In this document: positions 28,126 to 38,304 of the stretch, piece by piece
How positions within the stretch are numbered: position 1 is the stretch's first letter
Layout: each line of letters opens with the position of its first letter
Position numbers and translations under genes: made by a program
Assembly (NCBI GenBank): GCA_030068145.1
Contig: JAPJBO010000359.1
Location: 62,001 to 126,000 of the forward strand
Origin: Diplonema papillatum
Lineage: Eukaryota; Euglenozoa; Diplonemea; Diplonemida; Diplonemidae
DNA length: 64,000 bases
Direction: 5' to 3'
Notes under the pieces: generated by a model
The model's input: the letters and a program-made list of their open reading frames with translations, nothing else
Database searches by the model: none
Told to the model about the DNA's origin: nothing

Positions 28126-28394
28126 GCGGTTTGGCGACACATTTTGCGGGCGTTTTATCAACCCACACCGGTGTGGATCAAACTTTCCCGAATGTTTTTG
28201 GGTTCCCTGGTGGATCGTCCAAATTGCAGCATACACCTTTTAGACCCCTCGGGTGAAATTCAGCTCGGAGTTGCACTTTGCTGGGGCCGGCTGGTTGGAA
28301 GGAGAAAATAGTGCAAGTGTTCACACTTTGTCTGAATTCTTGAAGCGGGTCTTGTTGTGGTTCCCCTTTTACGATCTCCGCGTCTAGTATTTCC

Positions 28395-28612
28395 GCTTTA
28401 CGCCCGCCACTAAACCCAGATTTACCTGTGTCTCGTGGCTACAGCACATTTAACTACGAAATGGGTCTTTTTTGTTGAACGCTTACGCCCGCCACTGAAC
28501 GCAGATTCACCTGTGTTTCGTGTGGGCTGCAGCACATTTTACCTCGTTTGATCTTTTGCAGCTGGCAGCCTCCTCAAGTACTTCCTACAAAGCAGGTGCT
28601 TATACAAAAACG
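28395..28612 (-). repeat. Family B repeat, with a partial extra copy in front
   Basis: ACGCCCGCCACTAAACCCAG at 28400 and again ACGCCCGCCACTGAACGCAG at 28485 show one partial and one fuller copy. The end (GCAGGTGCTTATACAAAAAC) is 43 bp from the stop of GH3 copy 3. Confidence 0.85.
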
Positions 28613-28655
28613 ACTGTGTGTCGTCGTGGATTCGAGGGTGGCGGCGGCGTCGCTC

Positions 28656-30914
28656 TCAGTTAGCAACGTGTACGTTGACGCTCGTCTCGCGGTTGAAGGA
28701 GAACGCCCAGTCCCCCGGGACCGCAACTCGGACGCCGTCCGCGTTGACGACCGACAGAGCGTGCACCGGCAGGGAGAACACCGCAGTCTGCGACGCCATG
28801 GGCTCCAGGTGGAACTTCCTCGCCCCGACGAAAAACTTGATCGGCATCCCTCCCTTCTGGACCGTGCCGTCGGCGCCGGGCGGGTGCGCGTAGCAGATGA
28901 CGCTGTGGGCACTCGCCCGCGTGCCGACGTTCTTGACGACAACCTTCACCGTGGCGAGGATCGTCGAATCCGCCCTCGGTGAGTACGCAGAGTACTTCTC
29001 GGCCTCCACAATCGCAGTGTTGATGTCCGCAACTGAAACTGCCGCGGGAGCGGGTGCTGGGGTGTACGTGAAGTTGGTGTATGACATGCCGTGGCCGAAT
29101 GGGTATACGACGGGGCCGGAGAAGAATCGGTACGTTCTTCCCGGGAAGTTCGAAGTGGTGTTCGCGCGCCAGTTCATGTCGAGCATGTCGAGTCCTGTCG
29201 TGTAGTTGGAGTAGTACTGCGTGTGCGGGAGACGTCCCGACGGGTTCGTCATACCGAACACGATGTTCGCCAACGCGTCGCCACCACTCTGCCCCGGGTA
29301 TCCCACCCACATGATCCCGTGCACGTTGGCGTTGTCCTTCGCGCTGCTGAAGTCAACAGACCCGCCCGCCATGACGACCACCAGCAGCGGCTTTCCATTG
29401 GTCGCCTGCGCAACCGCGTTGATCAAGTCGTTCTGGTGCCCCGGCAACGCGATGTCGGTCCTGTCGTGCTCCTCGGCCTCCACCGCGATGCTGATTCCGA
29501 TCACCAACACGGTCGCGTCCGCCTTGCCGGCGGCCGCCGTTGCTGCCGCGAAGCCGGTTGTGTTCGCGCAGCTGATGTCGCAGCCCTGCTCGAAGACCGT
29601 GTTCGGCACCTTCTTCGTCAGCCCGGCGAGGGGAGACACGAGGTACGGCGCCGTCCCGAAGTAGTTCGCCTGCATGACCGTCGTCGCATTTCCGTTGGGT
29701 CCGATGACCGCGAGCGACTTAATCGCCGAAAGGGACAACGGGAACGTTTCCTTCGCGTTCTTCAGCAGCACGACCCCTTGCTCAGCGGCCTCGAGGGCGA
29801 GCTGCTGGGCCTCCGGCGTGTTCACGTCCTTCGCCCAGGTGTAGTTGTAGAACGAGCCCTGGTTCTCCTTCGGGTCGAACAGCCCCAAACGAACCTGGAC
29901 CGAGAACAGGTGCTCGAGGGCAGTGTTCACACTGTCGATCGACAGCGTGCCGCCACTCAGGGAAGGCCCCACCTGCGAGCCAAGGAACGACCCGCAGTCG
30001 CTGTCCATGCCGGCGTTCAGCACGGCCGCAGACGTCTCGTTCGCGGGCAGGTACTTGTGGTTGTTCGGGATGTCTGCGACGGCGCCGCAGTCGGAAGTGA
30101 TGTACCCGGTGAAGTTCCACTGGTCCCTCGCGATGTCGTTCATGATCCGTGTGTTCGCGCAGCTCGGCACTCCGTTCACGGCGTTGTAGCTGCACATCAC
30201 CCCGATGGCCTTCGCGTTGTACACGCAGGAGTGGAACGCCGGCAGGTACGCGTCCGCCTCGTCCTGCGCGGTGATGATCGCGTCGAAGTGGTGGCGGTCG
30301 GTGCCCCCGGAGTTCTCCATGTCGTACGCGTAGTAGTGCTTGCAGCACGCCCCCGCCTTGACGAAGTTCTCCGGGCCTGCCTGCAGCGCGGGGACGAACG
30401 CCTCCGCGTAGTCACCGGTGTGCCACGGGTCCTCGCCCGGGGTTTCGTGCCCCCTTCCCCATCGAGGGTCCCTCATCAGGTTGATGTTTGGGGTCCACAA
30501 GGTAAGTCCGGCGTGCCCTGCGTTGAAGAACGACCGCGCTTCCTTGCCGATGGTCTCTCCGATCAACCTGAACAGCGTCCTGTTGAAGGACGCCGACGTG
30601 GTGATGACCTGCGGGAAGCTCGACGCGTAGACGGTGGGCGCAGCGAATGTGACTCCCGGGGAGTTCGCGACGCCGTGCAGACCCTCGCTCCACCACTGGT
30701 ACGCTCCGATCCCGAGGCTCGGCACGGCGGCGGCGCCGTTGTCCATCAGCGTGATCTTCTCCGCCTGCGCCAACCGCGAGACGATGTACTGCGCGCGCAG
30801 ATTCGGCGGCAGGCCCGGGTTGCACGCGTTCGTGCCTACCAGCGGCCCCGTGCCGTCGCACGGGCGGTCGGCGGCGGTGGCCGTCAAAGCGACTGCGCTC
30901 CAGAACGTGAGCAT
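28656..30914 (-). CDS. GH3 copy 3: secreted beta-xylosidase-like glycoside hydrolase
   Basis: Started at MLTFWSAVALTATA, the ATG shared with copies 4 and 5, giving 752 aa; the longer in-frame extension is leader. The signal peptide is residues ~1-15 before DRPCDGTG. Nucleophile Asp275 in GYITSDCGAV; PNINLMRDPRWGRGHETPGE just before it (His replaces Gln of copies 1-2); CCKHYYAYD; acid/base motif VEAEEHDR near 478-485. The fibronectin-III-like domain ends ETSVNVHVAN. Same catalytic role as copies 1-2 is expected, but consistent differences (KHYYAYD, HETPGE, NSGGTDRHHFDA) separate the 3-4-5 group and may alter specificity. Single exon, stop TGA; AAAAGGACGCACG precedes ATG. Confidence 0.92.
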   Translation of the reverse strand: MLTFWSAVALTATAADRPCDGTGPLVGTNACNPGLPPNLRAQYIVSRLAQAEKITLMDNGAAAVPSLGIGAYQWWSEGLHGVANSPGVTFAAPTVYASSFPQVITTSASFNRTLFRLIGETIGKEARSFFNAGHAGLTLWTPNINLMRDPRWGRGHETPGEDPWHTGDYAEAFVPALQAGPENFVKAGACCKHYYAYDMENSGGTDRHHFDAIITAQDEADAYLPAFHSCVYNAKAIGVMCSYNAVNGVPSCANTRIMNDIARDQWNFTGYITSDCGAVADIPNNHKYLPANETSAAVLNAGMDSDCGSFLGSQVGPSLSGGTLSIDSVNTALEHLFSVQVRLGLFDPKENQGSFYNYTWAKDVNTPEAQQLALEAAEQGVVLLKNAKETFPLSLSAIKSLAVIGPNGNATTVMQANYFGTAPYLVSPLAGLTKKVPNTVFEQGCDISCANTTGFAAATAAAGKADATVLVIGISIAVEAEEHDRTDIALPGHQNDLINAVAQATNGKPLLVVVMAGGSVDFSSAKDNANVHGIMWVGYPGQSGGDALANIVFGMTNPSGRLPHTQYYSNYTTGLDMLDMNWRANTTSNFPGRTYRFFSGPVVYPFGHGMSYTNFTYTPAPAPAAVSVADINTAIVEAEKYSAYSPRADSTILATVKVVVKNVGTRASAHSVICYAHPPGADGTVQKGGMPIKFFVGARKFHLEPMASQTAVFSLPVHALSVVNADGVRVAVPGDWAFSFNRETSVNVHVAN

Positions 30915-30999
30915 CGTGCGTCCTTTTCTTTCTATCTTTTTCCTGCGACGGCGCCCGGGTGTGGTGTGGGGCGGGAAAAAAATATTAGTTGCATGTTCA

Positions 31000-32745
31000 G
31001 CCGCCAAGACACTGCCTCCAATGCATGTTTGATGCTAGCATCAAGTCTTCTTCTGGCTGGCGGGTGAGCTGATCTCGCGAGGAATAGAATAACAGTGGGG
31101 GCATGCAGACGGCCGATTAATCGGTGGTGCAATCGACGCGGGGAAGGCGCCCTTTTGGGCTGATAACAAACAGTGTAGCTCCATTGCTAATAAAAGTCCG
31201 AAGAACCCAACTCGATGTAAGCTTGGCTGGGAAGTGGGCAAAGGTCGTCGGATAGGAGCAAACCGGCAGCGATTTGCTGCTTAACCGAGACGCGCACTAC
31301 TTCTTAAGGGGACTGCGCACGACTGAAAGCGACAGTCGGGATGCCGGGGGCGGGTCTTCATGAAGAAGAGATGCAAAAACCTGCGCATGCTGTCTCCGGC
31401 TGTGCTTCGGCAGACGACACATACTACTACTATTACTACGCGCACCGGAGACAAACAGTACGCGGGGCAAGAAGCGACCGAAGCATGACACGACGCGTGC
31501 AAAGAGGTAGTCTGTAGCGGCTTGTGCAGTCTATCGACACAGATTGTTGCTGCATAACAAGTTCAAACTATTACTACTACTGTGGATGTTGCATGGGGTT
31601 AACATCGGGAACTGCCGGCGGGGACTTGTTTGTGCGCACTTCCTTCAAACCTGTTTTGCTCATCTAACGGGAGCGAGGATAGTACGCTGCCATCGATCGG
31701 TTTTTATTCTTGACAAATTGCATTTGTTAGACACAAAAAGTTCGCGGCGCGAAGGCGCAGCGTTCAAAAAATGGAGCTGGATACCGCCAGCCTGTCATCA
31801 TCTTCGTCCACATCCACATCGAGATCGTTTTCGGACGACGTAGTCAAGTAACCGTAGCCATTGACATTGCAAGCCTACCCCTTGTGATACCTGCATTTCA
31901 AGTTCACACTGCTCGCCGACCGCTCGTGTCGCCTTGCGCTCGAAGGAAAAGACGGTAACGGAAGAATCGGCAAACAAGACTCTGAAGAGAAGGGAAAAAA
32001 GACGAGTGAAAAGAGGAACGTTGGCTTAACCCCGAGCAGCTGGGGTTTGGTTGCTACCCGGAGCCATGCGGATGCTGCAACAGCACCACATATCATGCAG
32101 ATGACAAGTACATGCGCGTGTCCTGGACAATTATCCCCAACCGACATCCCTGTACAGCTAGTTGGTGTACACACCACAGCCACGCAATACCTAACTGCAT
32201 CCGCTGGTGAAAACTGCTGAAGTGCTTCCACAAGCTGTACCTTGCAGACAGTAGAAGGGCGGCCTCAGCTAGCAGATGGGTTGGACGTCCAGCTGGTGAT
32301 GCAAAGTACACGCTGTAGTCCACAACCAAAAGCTTACTTGCTAACAGCGGCTTCTCGTCCAAGGGGGAGCTTGGCATATCATCACACGACACGGACACGT
32401 ACTTCTGATCCGTAGGACAAAACTAATGAATATCACGTTTTCCGGGGAAAAAAGGAGAGAGAGGAGTGGATGGAGAAGGAAGACAACCAATTATTTGTCA
32501 TGACGAATTTGGCTGTGTGTGAATCCGAAGCAGAAGGTCTGAGTTCAGTTTTTTTGTTCTACGTTGCTGACACTAAACTACCTCCATTATTGAGCCAAAT
32601 CAGCTACAGCTAACGAGCACAGCCGTGCAGAGCCAGCCGCCCAAGGCTGCCCGACAGGCCGAAACCAGCAGGATCCTTAAGAACACAGTTGACAGTGGCA
32701 GAAGAGGGTAAACGTATTTGATTCCTCACGCTTCTGCGGTTTTAT
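31000..32745. other. No confident gene; weak minus-strand coding signal
   Basis: The minus strand at about 31875-32398 carries two adjoining frames (SSPLDEKPLLASKLLVVDYS .. PTHLLAEAALLL, then EALQQFSPADAVRYCVAVVC .. ICGAVAAS) that would join by one frameshift. I do not recognise the product, and this may be chance. A CGGTGG.GCAATCGACGCGG motif near 31121 matches the edge after the SSU fragment. Confidence 0.3.
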
Positions 32746-32836
32746 CATGAACGGTGTTTGGTACGATGGTCGTCTGGTACCTGTGCCTCACATGCATGCT
32801 TGGCTAGCATCAAGTCTTTTTCGAACAAGAATAAGA

Positions 32837-32862
32837 GGGAGAGAGAGAGAGAGAGAGAGAGA
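32837..32862. repeat. GA microsatellite
   Basis: About twelve GA units. Confidence 0.95.
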
Positions 32863-32925
32863 CAAATGAAGGAAACAAATAATGGTAAAGGCTCACAGGG
32901 GAGCGATGGGTGAATAGAGAATCTT

Positions 32926-35190
32926 CTAGTTTGTAACACTGACTGTGACGTTGTTTTCGTGGCTGAAGGAGAACATCCAGTCACCAGGGACCGCAACTCG
33001 GACGCCGTCCGCGTTGACGACCGACAGAGCGTGCACCGGCAGGGAGAACACCGCAGTCTGGGTAGCCATGGGCTCCAGGTGGAACTTCTCGGAGCCGACG
33101 AAGAACTTGATCGGCATCCCTCCCTTCTGGACCGTGCCGTCGGCGCCGGGCGGGTGCGCGTAGCAGATGACGCTGTGGGCACCTGGGATGGTTCCCGTGT
33201 TCTTGATGGCAACCTTGAGGGTCGTCAGAATCGACGAGTCGAAACGCGGTGAGAACGCAGAGTACTTCTCGGCCTCCGCAATCGCAGCGTTGATGTCCGC
33301 AACTGTAACTGGCGCAGGAGCGGGTGCGGGGGTGTACGTGAAGTTGGTGTATGACATGCCGTGGCCGAATGGGTATACGACGGGGCCGGCGTAGAATCGG
33401 TACGTTCTTCCCGGGAAGTTCGAAGTAGTGTTCGCGCGCCAGTTCATGTCGAGCATGTCGAGTCCTGTCGTGTAGTTGGAGTAGTACTGCGTGTGCGGGA
33501 GACGTCCCGACGGGTTCGTCATACCGAACACGATGTTCGCCAACGCGTCGCCACCACTCTGCCCCGGGTATCCCACCCACATGATCCCGTGCACGTTGGC
33601 GTTGTCCTTCGCGCTGCTGAAGTCAACAGACCCGCCCGCCATGACGACCACCAGCAGCGGCTTTCCATTGGTCGCCTGCGCAACCGCGTTGATCAAGTCG
33701 TTCTGGTGCCCCGGCAACGCGATGTCGGTCCTGTCGTGCGCCTCGGCCTCCACCTCGTTGTTGATTCCGATCACCAACACGGTCGCGTCCGCCTTGCCGG
33801 CGGCCGCCGTCGCTGCCGCGAAGCCGTCTGTGGTTGCGCAGCTGACGTTGCAGCCCTGCTCGAAGACCGTGTTCGGCACCTTCTTCGTCATGCCTGCGAC
33901 CGGAGACACGAGGTACGGAGCCGACCCTTCGTAGTTCGCCTGCATGACCGTCGTCGCGTTCGCGTTGGGTCCAATGACCGCGAGCGACTTGATCGACGAA
34001 AGGGACCACGGGAACATGTGGTTCGTGTTCTTCAGCAGCACGACCCCCTGCTCAGCAGCCTCGAGGGCGAGTTGCTGGGCCTCTGGCGTGTTCACGTCCT
34101 TCGCCCAGGTGTAGTTGAAGTACGGGCCCTGGTTCTCCTTCGGGTCGAACAACCCCAGCCGGATCTGAACCGCGAAAAGGTGCACAAGCGCCGTGTCGAC
34201 GCTGTCGATCGACAGCGTGCTGGCATTCAGGGAAGGCCCCACTTGAGTGCCCAGGAACGATCCGCAGTCGCTGTCCATGCCAGCGTTCAGCACAGTCGCG
34301 GACGTCGCGTTTACGGCCACGTAGTTGTGGCTGTTCGGAACGTCGGCGACGGCGCCGCAGTCGGAGGTGATGTACCCGGTGAAGTTCCACTGGTCCCTCG
34401 CGATGTCGTTCATGATCCGCTTGTTCGCGCAGCTCGGCACTCCGTTCACGGCGTTGTAGCTGCACATGAGCCCTATTGCGTGCCCGTTGTACACGCAGGA
34501 GTGGAACGCCGGCAGGTACGCGTCCGCCTCGTCCTGCGCGGTGATGATCGCGTCGAAGTGGTGGCGGTCGGTGCCCCCGGAGTTCTCCATGTCGTACGCG
34601 TAGTAGTGCTTGCAGCACGCCCCCGCTTGCACGAACTCGCTGTTGCCCGTCTGCAGCCCGGGAACGAACTCCTCGGCGTAGTTTCCGGTGTGCCACGGGT
34701 CCTCGCCCGGGGTTTCGTGCCCCCTTCCCCATCGAGGGTCCCTCATCAAGTTGATGTTCGGGGTCCAGAACGTGAGCCCGGCGTGGCCCACGTTGAAGAA
34801 GGATCGAGCCTCTTTCCCGATGGTTGCGCCGATCATTCTGAAGAGGGTCTTGTTGAAGGAAGCCGACGTCGTGATGACCTGCGGGAAGCTCGTGGCGCAT
34901 ACGGTCGGCGCGGCGAAAGAGACGGCGGGTGAGTACGCTACGCCGTGCAGAGCCTCGCTCCACCACTGGTACGCTCCGATCCCGAGGCTCGGCACGGCGG
35001 CGGCGCCGTTGTCCATCAGCGTGATCTTCTCCGCCTGCGCCAACCGCGAGACGATGTACTGCGCACGCTGGTCCGGTGTCAGAGACAAGTCGCAGGCAGC
35101 AGAGCCAACCAGCGGTCCGCCGTCGCACGGTCGGTCTGTCGGGTCGGCGGCGGTCATCGTCAACGCGACGGCACTCCAGAATGTAAGCAT
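32926..35190 (-). CDS. GH3 copy 4: secreted beta-xylosidase-like glycoside hydrolase
   Basis: Started at MLTFWSAVALTMTA, giving 754 aa with two extra residues after the signal peptide (ADPTDRPCD). Nucleophile Asp277 in GYITSDCGAV; WGRGHETPGEDP and CCKHYYAYD present; acid/base motif VEAEAHDR. Long stretches are nearly identical in DNA to copies 3 and 5 (for example 33480-33720 versus 29215-29460), which points to recent duplication or gene conversion. It differs in small ways: YAGPVVYPFG replaces the common FSGPVVYPFG, and NVGHAGL replaces NAGHAGL. Stop TAG. GGAAAAGGGACCCAAAATG surrounds the start. Single exon and apparently intact. Confidence 0.92.
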   Translation of the reverse strand: MLTFWSAVALTMTAADPTDRPCDGGPLVGSAACDLSLTPDQRAQYIVSRLAQAEKITLMDNGAAAVPSLGIGAYQWWSEALHGVAYSPAVSFAAPTVCATSFPQVITTSASFNKTLFRMIGATIGKEARSFFNVGHAGLTFWTPNINLMRDPRWGRGHETPGEDPWHTGNYAEEFVPGLQTGNSEFVQAGACCKHYYAYDMENSGGTDRHHFDAIITAQDEADAYLPAFHSCVYNGHAIGLMCSYNAVNGVPSCANKRIMNDIARDQWNFTGYITSDCGAVADVPNSHNYVAVNATSATVLNAGMDSDCGSFLGTQVGPSLNASTLSIDSVDTALVHLFAVQIRLGLFDPKENQGPYFNYTWAKDVNTPEAQQLALEAAEQGVVLLKNTNHMFPWSLSSIKSLAVIGPNANATTVMQANYEGSAPYLVSPVAGMTKKVPNTVFEQGCNVSCATTDGFAAATAAAGKADATVLVIGINNEVEAEAHDRTDIALPGHQNDLINAVAQATNGKPLLVVVMAGGSVDFSSAKDNANVHGIMWVGYPGQSGGDALANIVFGMTNPSGRLPHTQYYSNYTTGLDMLDMNWRANTTSNFPGRTYRFYAGPVVYPFGHGMSYTNFTYTPAPAPAPVTVADINAAIAEAEKYSAFSPRFDSSILTTLKVAIKNTGTIPGAHSVICYAHPPGADGTVQKGGMPIKFFVGSEKFHLEPMATQTAVFSLPVHALSVVNADGVRVAVPGDWMFSFSHENNVTVSVTN

Positions 35191-35299
35191 TTTGGGTCCC
35201 TTTTCCGGTCCTTTTGCTTTTTGCGACAACCAATTTCTGTTTCTCTTGAGACAGGAACGTGTTACGGCTAAAAAAGTACGAACGGCTGCGGTTCAACCA

Positions 35300-35635
35300 G
35301 AACACTTGTAGTTTAATCCAGGGCTACTAGCTTGGGTGTTTTCCGGTTAGACAAGCAAGCTTGTTACCATAAAGAAGACAGGCGCTTCGTTCAGTTGGTG
35401 CGTGCCGGTGATCGTTTTTTGAACTTACCCTGTGTATATTCAGGTAAGGAATTCTGATCAACCGCCAGAACACGCTGCCTGCGTCTTTTTAGCCTGCACA
35501 ACACATTGAAGGGCAACCCGCAAGATTGTTAGGACCAAAAACTGGTTGGCCCCGTAATAAAAACAAGACGAACCGGGTTACCCCGAGAATATTTTTGGCC
35601 GGTCGCCGGAGCGGTTTCCGTTGTACAGTAGTTGA
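35300..35635. other. No gene recognised
   Basis: Upstream region of GH3 copy 4; nothing identified. Confidence 0.4.
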
Positions 35636-35636
35636 A

Positions 35637-36260
35637 AATTTGTTGCATCACTGTGTGGTCCTTTTTAAGATGGATTGTGTCTGGCGCTCTCTCTCTCCCT
35701 TAGGGTTGCCGCCCGAGGGAACCGGCTGTGAGCCGAAACTCGACGCCGGTCTCTCCTGCACCAGGAGAGAACTTCGCGGCGGATCACAAAGCACCCGCCC
35801 TGCACGAGGCACGCGCCCAAGACCCGTGCATGGCTACCGTAGCACCCTCCATGTTTGCACCTTCCTCGGATGCTACGGTCGGGAAGGGGCTTCAATGTAG
35901 TTGGGGAAACACGTTCCCCGCGTTCTGCGTGTGGGGTTGCCACCGGGCAACTGCCGCAGCAGCCGCAGATACGTCCTTCGCCCTTGGCTCACTTTCGGGA
36001 GGTGTAGCTGCTCACCTGGCAGTGTGTTCCTGGTTGTTGCCAATTTGTTGCATTAGTGTGTGGGCCTTGAAGCGTGGATGATGCCTCTCGCGCTGCTCCC
36101 CTTGAGGTTCCTGGCTCATGCCAAAGCGCCGCCGCCCGGGTTAAGGGGTTGCGGCATCAGGCGTGGGCCAGGGCCAGGGAGGCTGTTCGGAGGGGAATTT
36201 GTTGCATTAGTGTGATTGTCAGGCCTTCGACCTGAGCAACGCACTAGGCACACACGACGC
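35637..36260 (-). mobile_element. Inverted family C element and a linked segment, bounded by TTGTTGCAT repeats
   Basis: AATTTGTTGCATYAMTGTGTGG motifs are at 35637, 36043 and 36201. The 36045-36200 core (GGGCCTTGAAGCGTGGATGA .. GCCGCCGCCCGGGTTAAGG) is the reverse complement of 25740-25860; about 90 bp of core are deleted. The outer flank GATTGTCAGGCCTTCGACC also matches the 25.6-kb copy inverted. The 35650-36040 segment is unique here. Confidence 0.75.
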
Positions 36261-36328
36261 ACTTGTTAGCTGCATTTTTTGGGACATAACTAGTTATATT
36301 TCTAACAAGTGATGCAACAAGTGGTCAC

Positions 36329-37530
36329 TTGTTATAACAAGTGATTGCTTGTTATAACAAGTGTTTGGTTGCAATTTCATAAGGAACCTGGGGTTTGTAC
36401 CTACCTACGAGAGAAAGTCACGTGATCTGCAAGACACTAGGCTTTTGGCAAACAAACGGTTGCTGTAAGCACGCTTGGCATTTGCACACCCGAACCGCTC
36501 ATTCGGGGTTTTTCTGTGGGTCGAAGTTTCTTGTCGTGTGAAAAACCCCGAGCCGGGTACCACGGCCCAGCCAAACGAGCGTGACTTCGTGTTTTTTGAC
36601 ATTTTCGCCCAAGGCGGTGACCGTACTCCGGGTATTACACATCACCTCCACTGCGGCATGACACCGACTTTACGGCCAAAAAGCTGCGGGACTGCGTATT
36701 TGCACCAAAGCCAAAAAAGGAGGGTTTTCGGCCTGTCAACGAAATCAGGGGGTTTTGCCTATTTCGGGGAGCGAGAAGGACTGTTACCGTTACGCCTTCC
36801 TGAAGCCCGAGACTGCCAGAAAATTACCCCCACTGGCAGCACACACCACCTGGCGGGCAGAAAAGCACTCAGGGGACCATAATATCCCACCCAGATGCTC
36901 CAGAAAAGTCCAAGGTCCGTACATGGCGATAATCTGCATCTGCTCTCTTTCGTGACTACCTCTTCGTGCTACCTCTCTTCGTCACTGGCACCTTATCTCG
37001 CACCTCTGTCTTCGATGATGGCGAGTCCTTACGCCGCCGCTTCGTTGTAGTGTCGTCGCCTTCTGCGGCGTTCTCGATGGCGGTGTTGGCGCCGGCATCC
37101 GCCGCTTCCGTTGTGGCGCTTTGGGCTGATGGTCGCAGCTTGCGTCTCGACTTCGGTGTCGGTTCGGGCGTCCTCCCAGTCTGTCCTTCCTTCTCAGCCT
37201 CTATCTTCGTCTTCGGGGCATAACCAAACACGGGACCGCTCTGCGCAAGGTAGGGCCGTAATAGCGTAGCCCCCTCCCCGCCATCGCCAAGGCCGGCTGC
37301 AGGGAAAGTGGTCGCCACAAAGGAAATACCCCGAAACTCCCCGAATTTCCCCGAAACTCCCCGATATTTTTGTCTGGACCAGGTGGAGCCTTGTGTCTTG
37401 CAGATCACGTGATTTTCTCTCGTAGGTAGGCGTAGGTAGGTACAAACCCCAGGTTCCTTATGAAATTGCAGCCAAACACTTGTTATAACAAGCAATCACT
37501 TGTTATATAACAAGCAATCACTTGTTATAT
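36329..37530. mobile_element. 1.2-kb element with long terminal inverted repeats
   Basis: 36329-36445 and 37388-37530 are inverted copies: AACAAGTGATTGCTTGTTAT tandem units, AACAAGTGTTTGG.TGCAATT, TCATAAGGAACCTGGGGTTT and AATCACGTGATCTGCAAGAC appear at both ends in mirror order. Arms are about 115-140 bp, with an 8-10 bp extra GTAGGTAGGC unit in the right arm. The ~0.95-kb interior has no transposase I recognise, so it is probably non-autonomous. Confidence 0.85.
36956..37365 (-). CDS. Basic, KR-tailed ORF inside the inverted-repeat element
   Basis: The minus-strand frame reads YAPKTKIEAEKEGQTGRTPE, then PKSRRKLRPS, TTTKRRRKDSPS and ends VTKRGSTKR at a stop at 36956. There is no in-frame ATG in this part, so it would need an upstream exon or the open frame extending through the right inverted repeat. 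The lysine/arginine clusters look like nuclear-localisation sequence. Similar short KR-tailed frames occur at 43970-44300 and 53563-53757. Product unknown. Confidence 0.35.
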
Positions 37531-37559
37531 CAGTCATTCTCCTGGCGACCGTTCAAAAA

Positions 37560-38300
37560 TGACCATCCTATTGCAGCGCATACAGTCACCAAAGGTGTCA
37601 CTAAATCGACCAATCTTTAATGCTATGAGCGCAGGTGTCCCTGGTCTCTCTGTTCCCGGGGTTTTAGAAAAAAATGACGACCCCCCTTGGACAAGTTCGG
37701 CCCGATATAATTATACTTAGAGTATACCGGGGGCGCGTGAGATACGTGCCTGTTGCTCCCGAGAAGACACGGAATGGAAAGATCGGTCACGAAATCGTCA
37801 AAATACCACCTCGGATCACACAAAAGGTTGACCCATGGCCCTCCTGTTGCACCCCACTTCACCAGGCAAATTACCATCACCCTATGAACGCACTTCAGAA
37901 CTGGGATGGCGGGTACTGAGCCCACAGGGTGCTAGGCCCTCGTGGTGCCCCTTGTGGTATAGTACGGTGCCACAGGGGAAAGCTGTTGCAGCCCATACAC
38001 CCACCATCCCCGCCTCTAATTTGGTCAATCAAAGATGGTTTTAATCCGGAGCATGCCTGGGAACTCTGTTCCCGGGGTGCTACAGAAAAACTGGCGACCC
38101 CCTCGATGGCAAAACGCGAGAATGCGTTTTTCGCAAAACCTAATTTTGGGCGTAAGCCCGTCAATATCGAGCTTCGGAGCCCACCGAGGGTCGGAATGAA
38201 AAGATCGGATTCAAAACAGTTCAAAAACGCCCTCGGACCAAAGAAAATGACGAGGGGTTGACCTCCAGATGGTTTCTTCCATATTTGAACCGGAGCCATC
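37560..38300. repeat. Diverged ~370-bp direct duplication
   Basis: TCTGTTCCCGGGGTTTTAGA / TCTGTTCCCGGGGTGCTACA, GGAATGGAAAGATCGG / GGAATGAAAAGATCGG and GGTTGACCCATGG / GGTTGACCTCCAGATGG recur in order near 37650-37840 and 38065-38270. No ORF. Confidence 0.6.
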
Positions 38301-38304
38301 GTTG

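Noticed and set aside
27851-28243. 130-codon frame GPFRVLSGSFQ..
   Set aside because: It is a translation of the 11-bp minisatellite.
31849-31870. CCGTAGCCATT resembling the start of the dinoflagellate spliced-leader sequence
   Set aside because: Only the first ~11 nt agree, there is no gene immediately downstream and no second example near the GH3 starts, so it is probably chance.
29091-34932. Long plus-strand open frames (523-658 codons) opposite GH3 copies 3, 4 and 5
   Set aside because: They are the antisense shadow of GC-rich coding sequence; they lack domain motifs and recur only because the sense genes are paralogues.
36475-36882. 135-codon plus frame inside the 1.2-kb element
   Set aside because: No homology, no regular composition; it spans low-information sequence and is likely chance.
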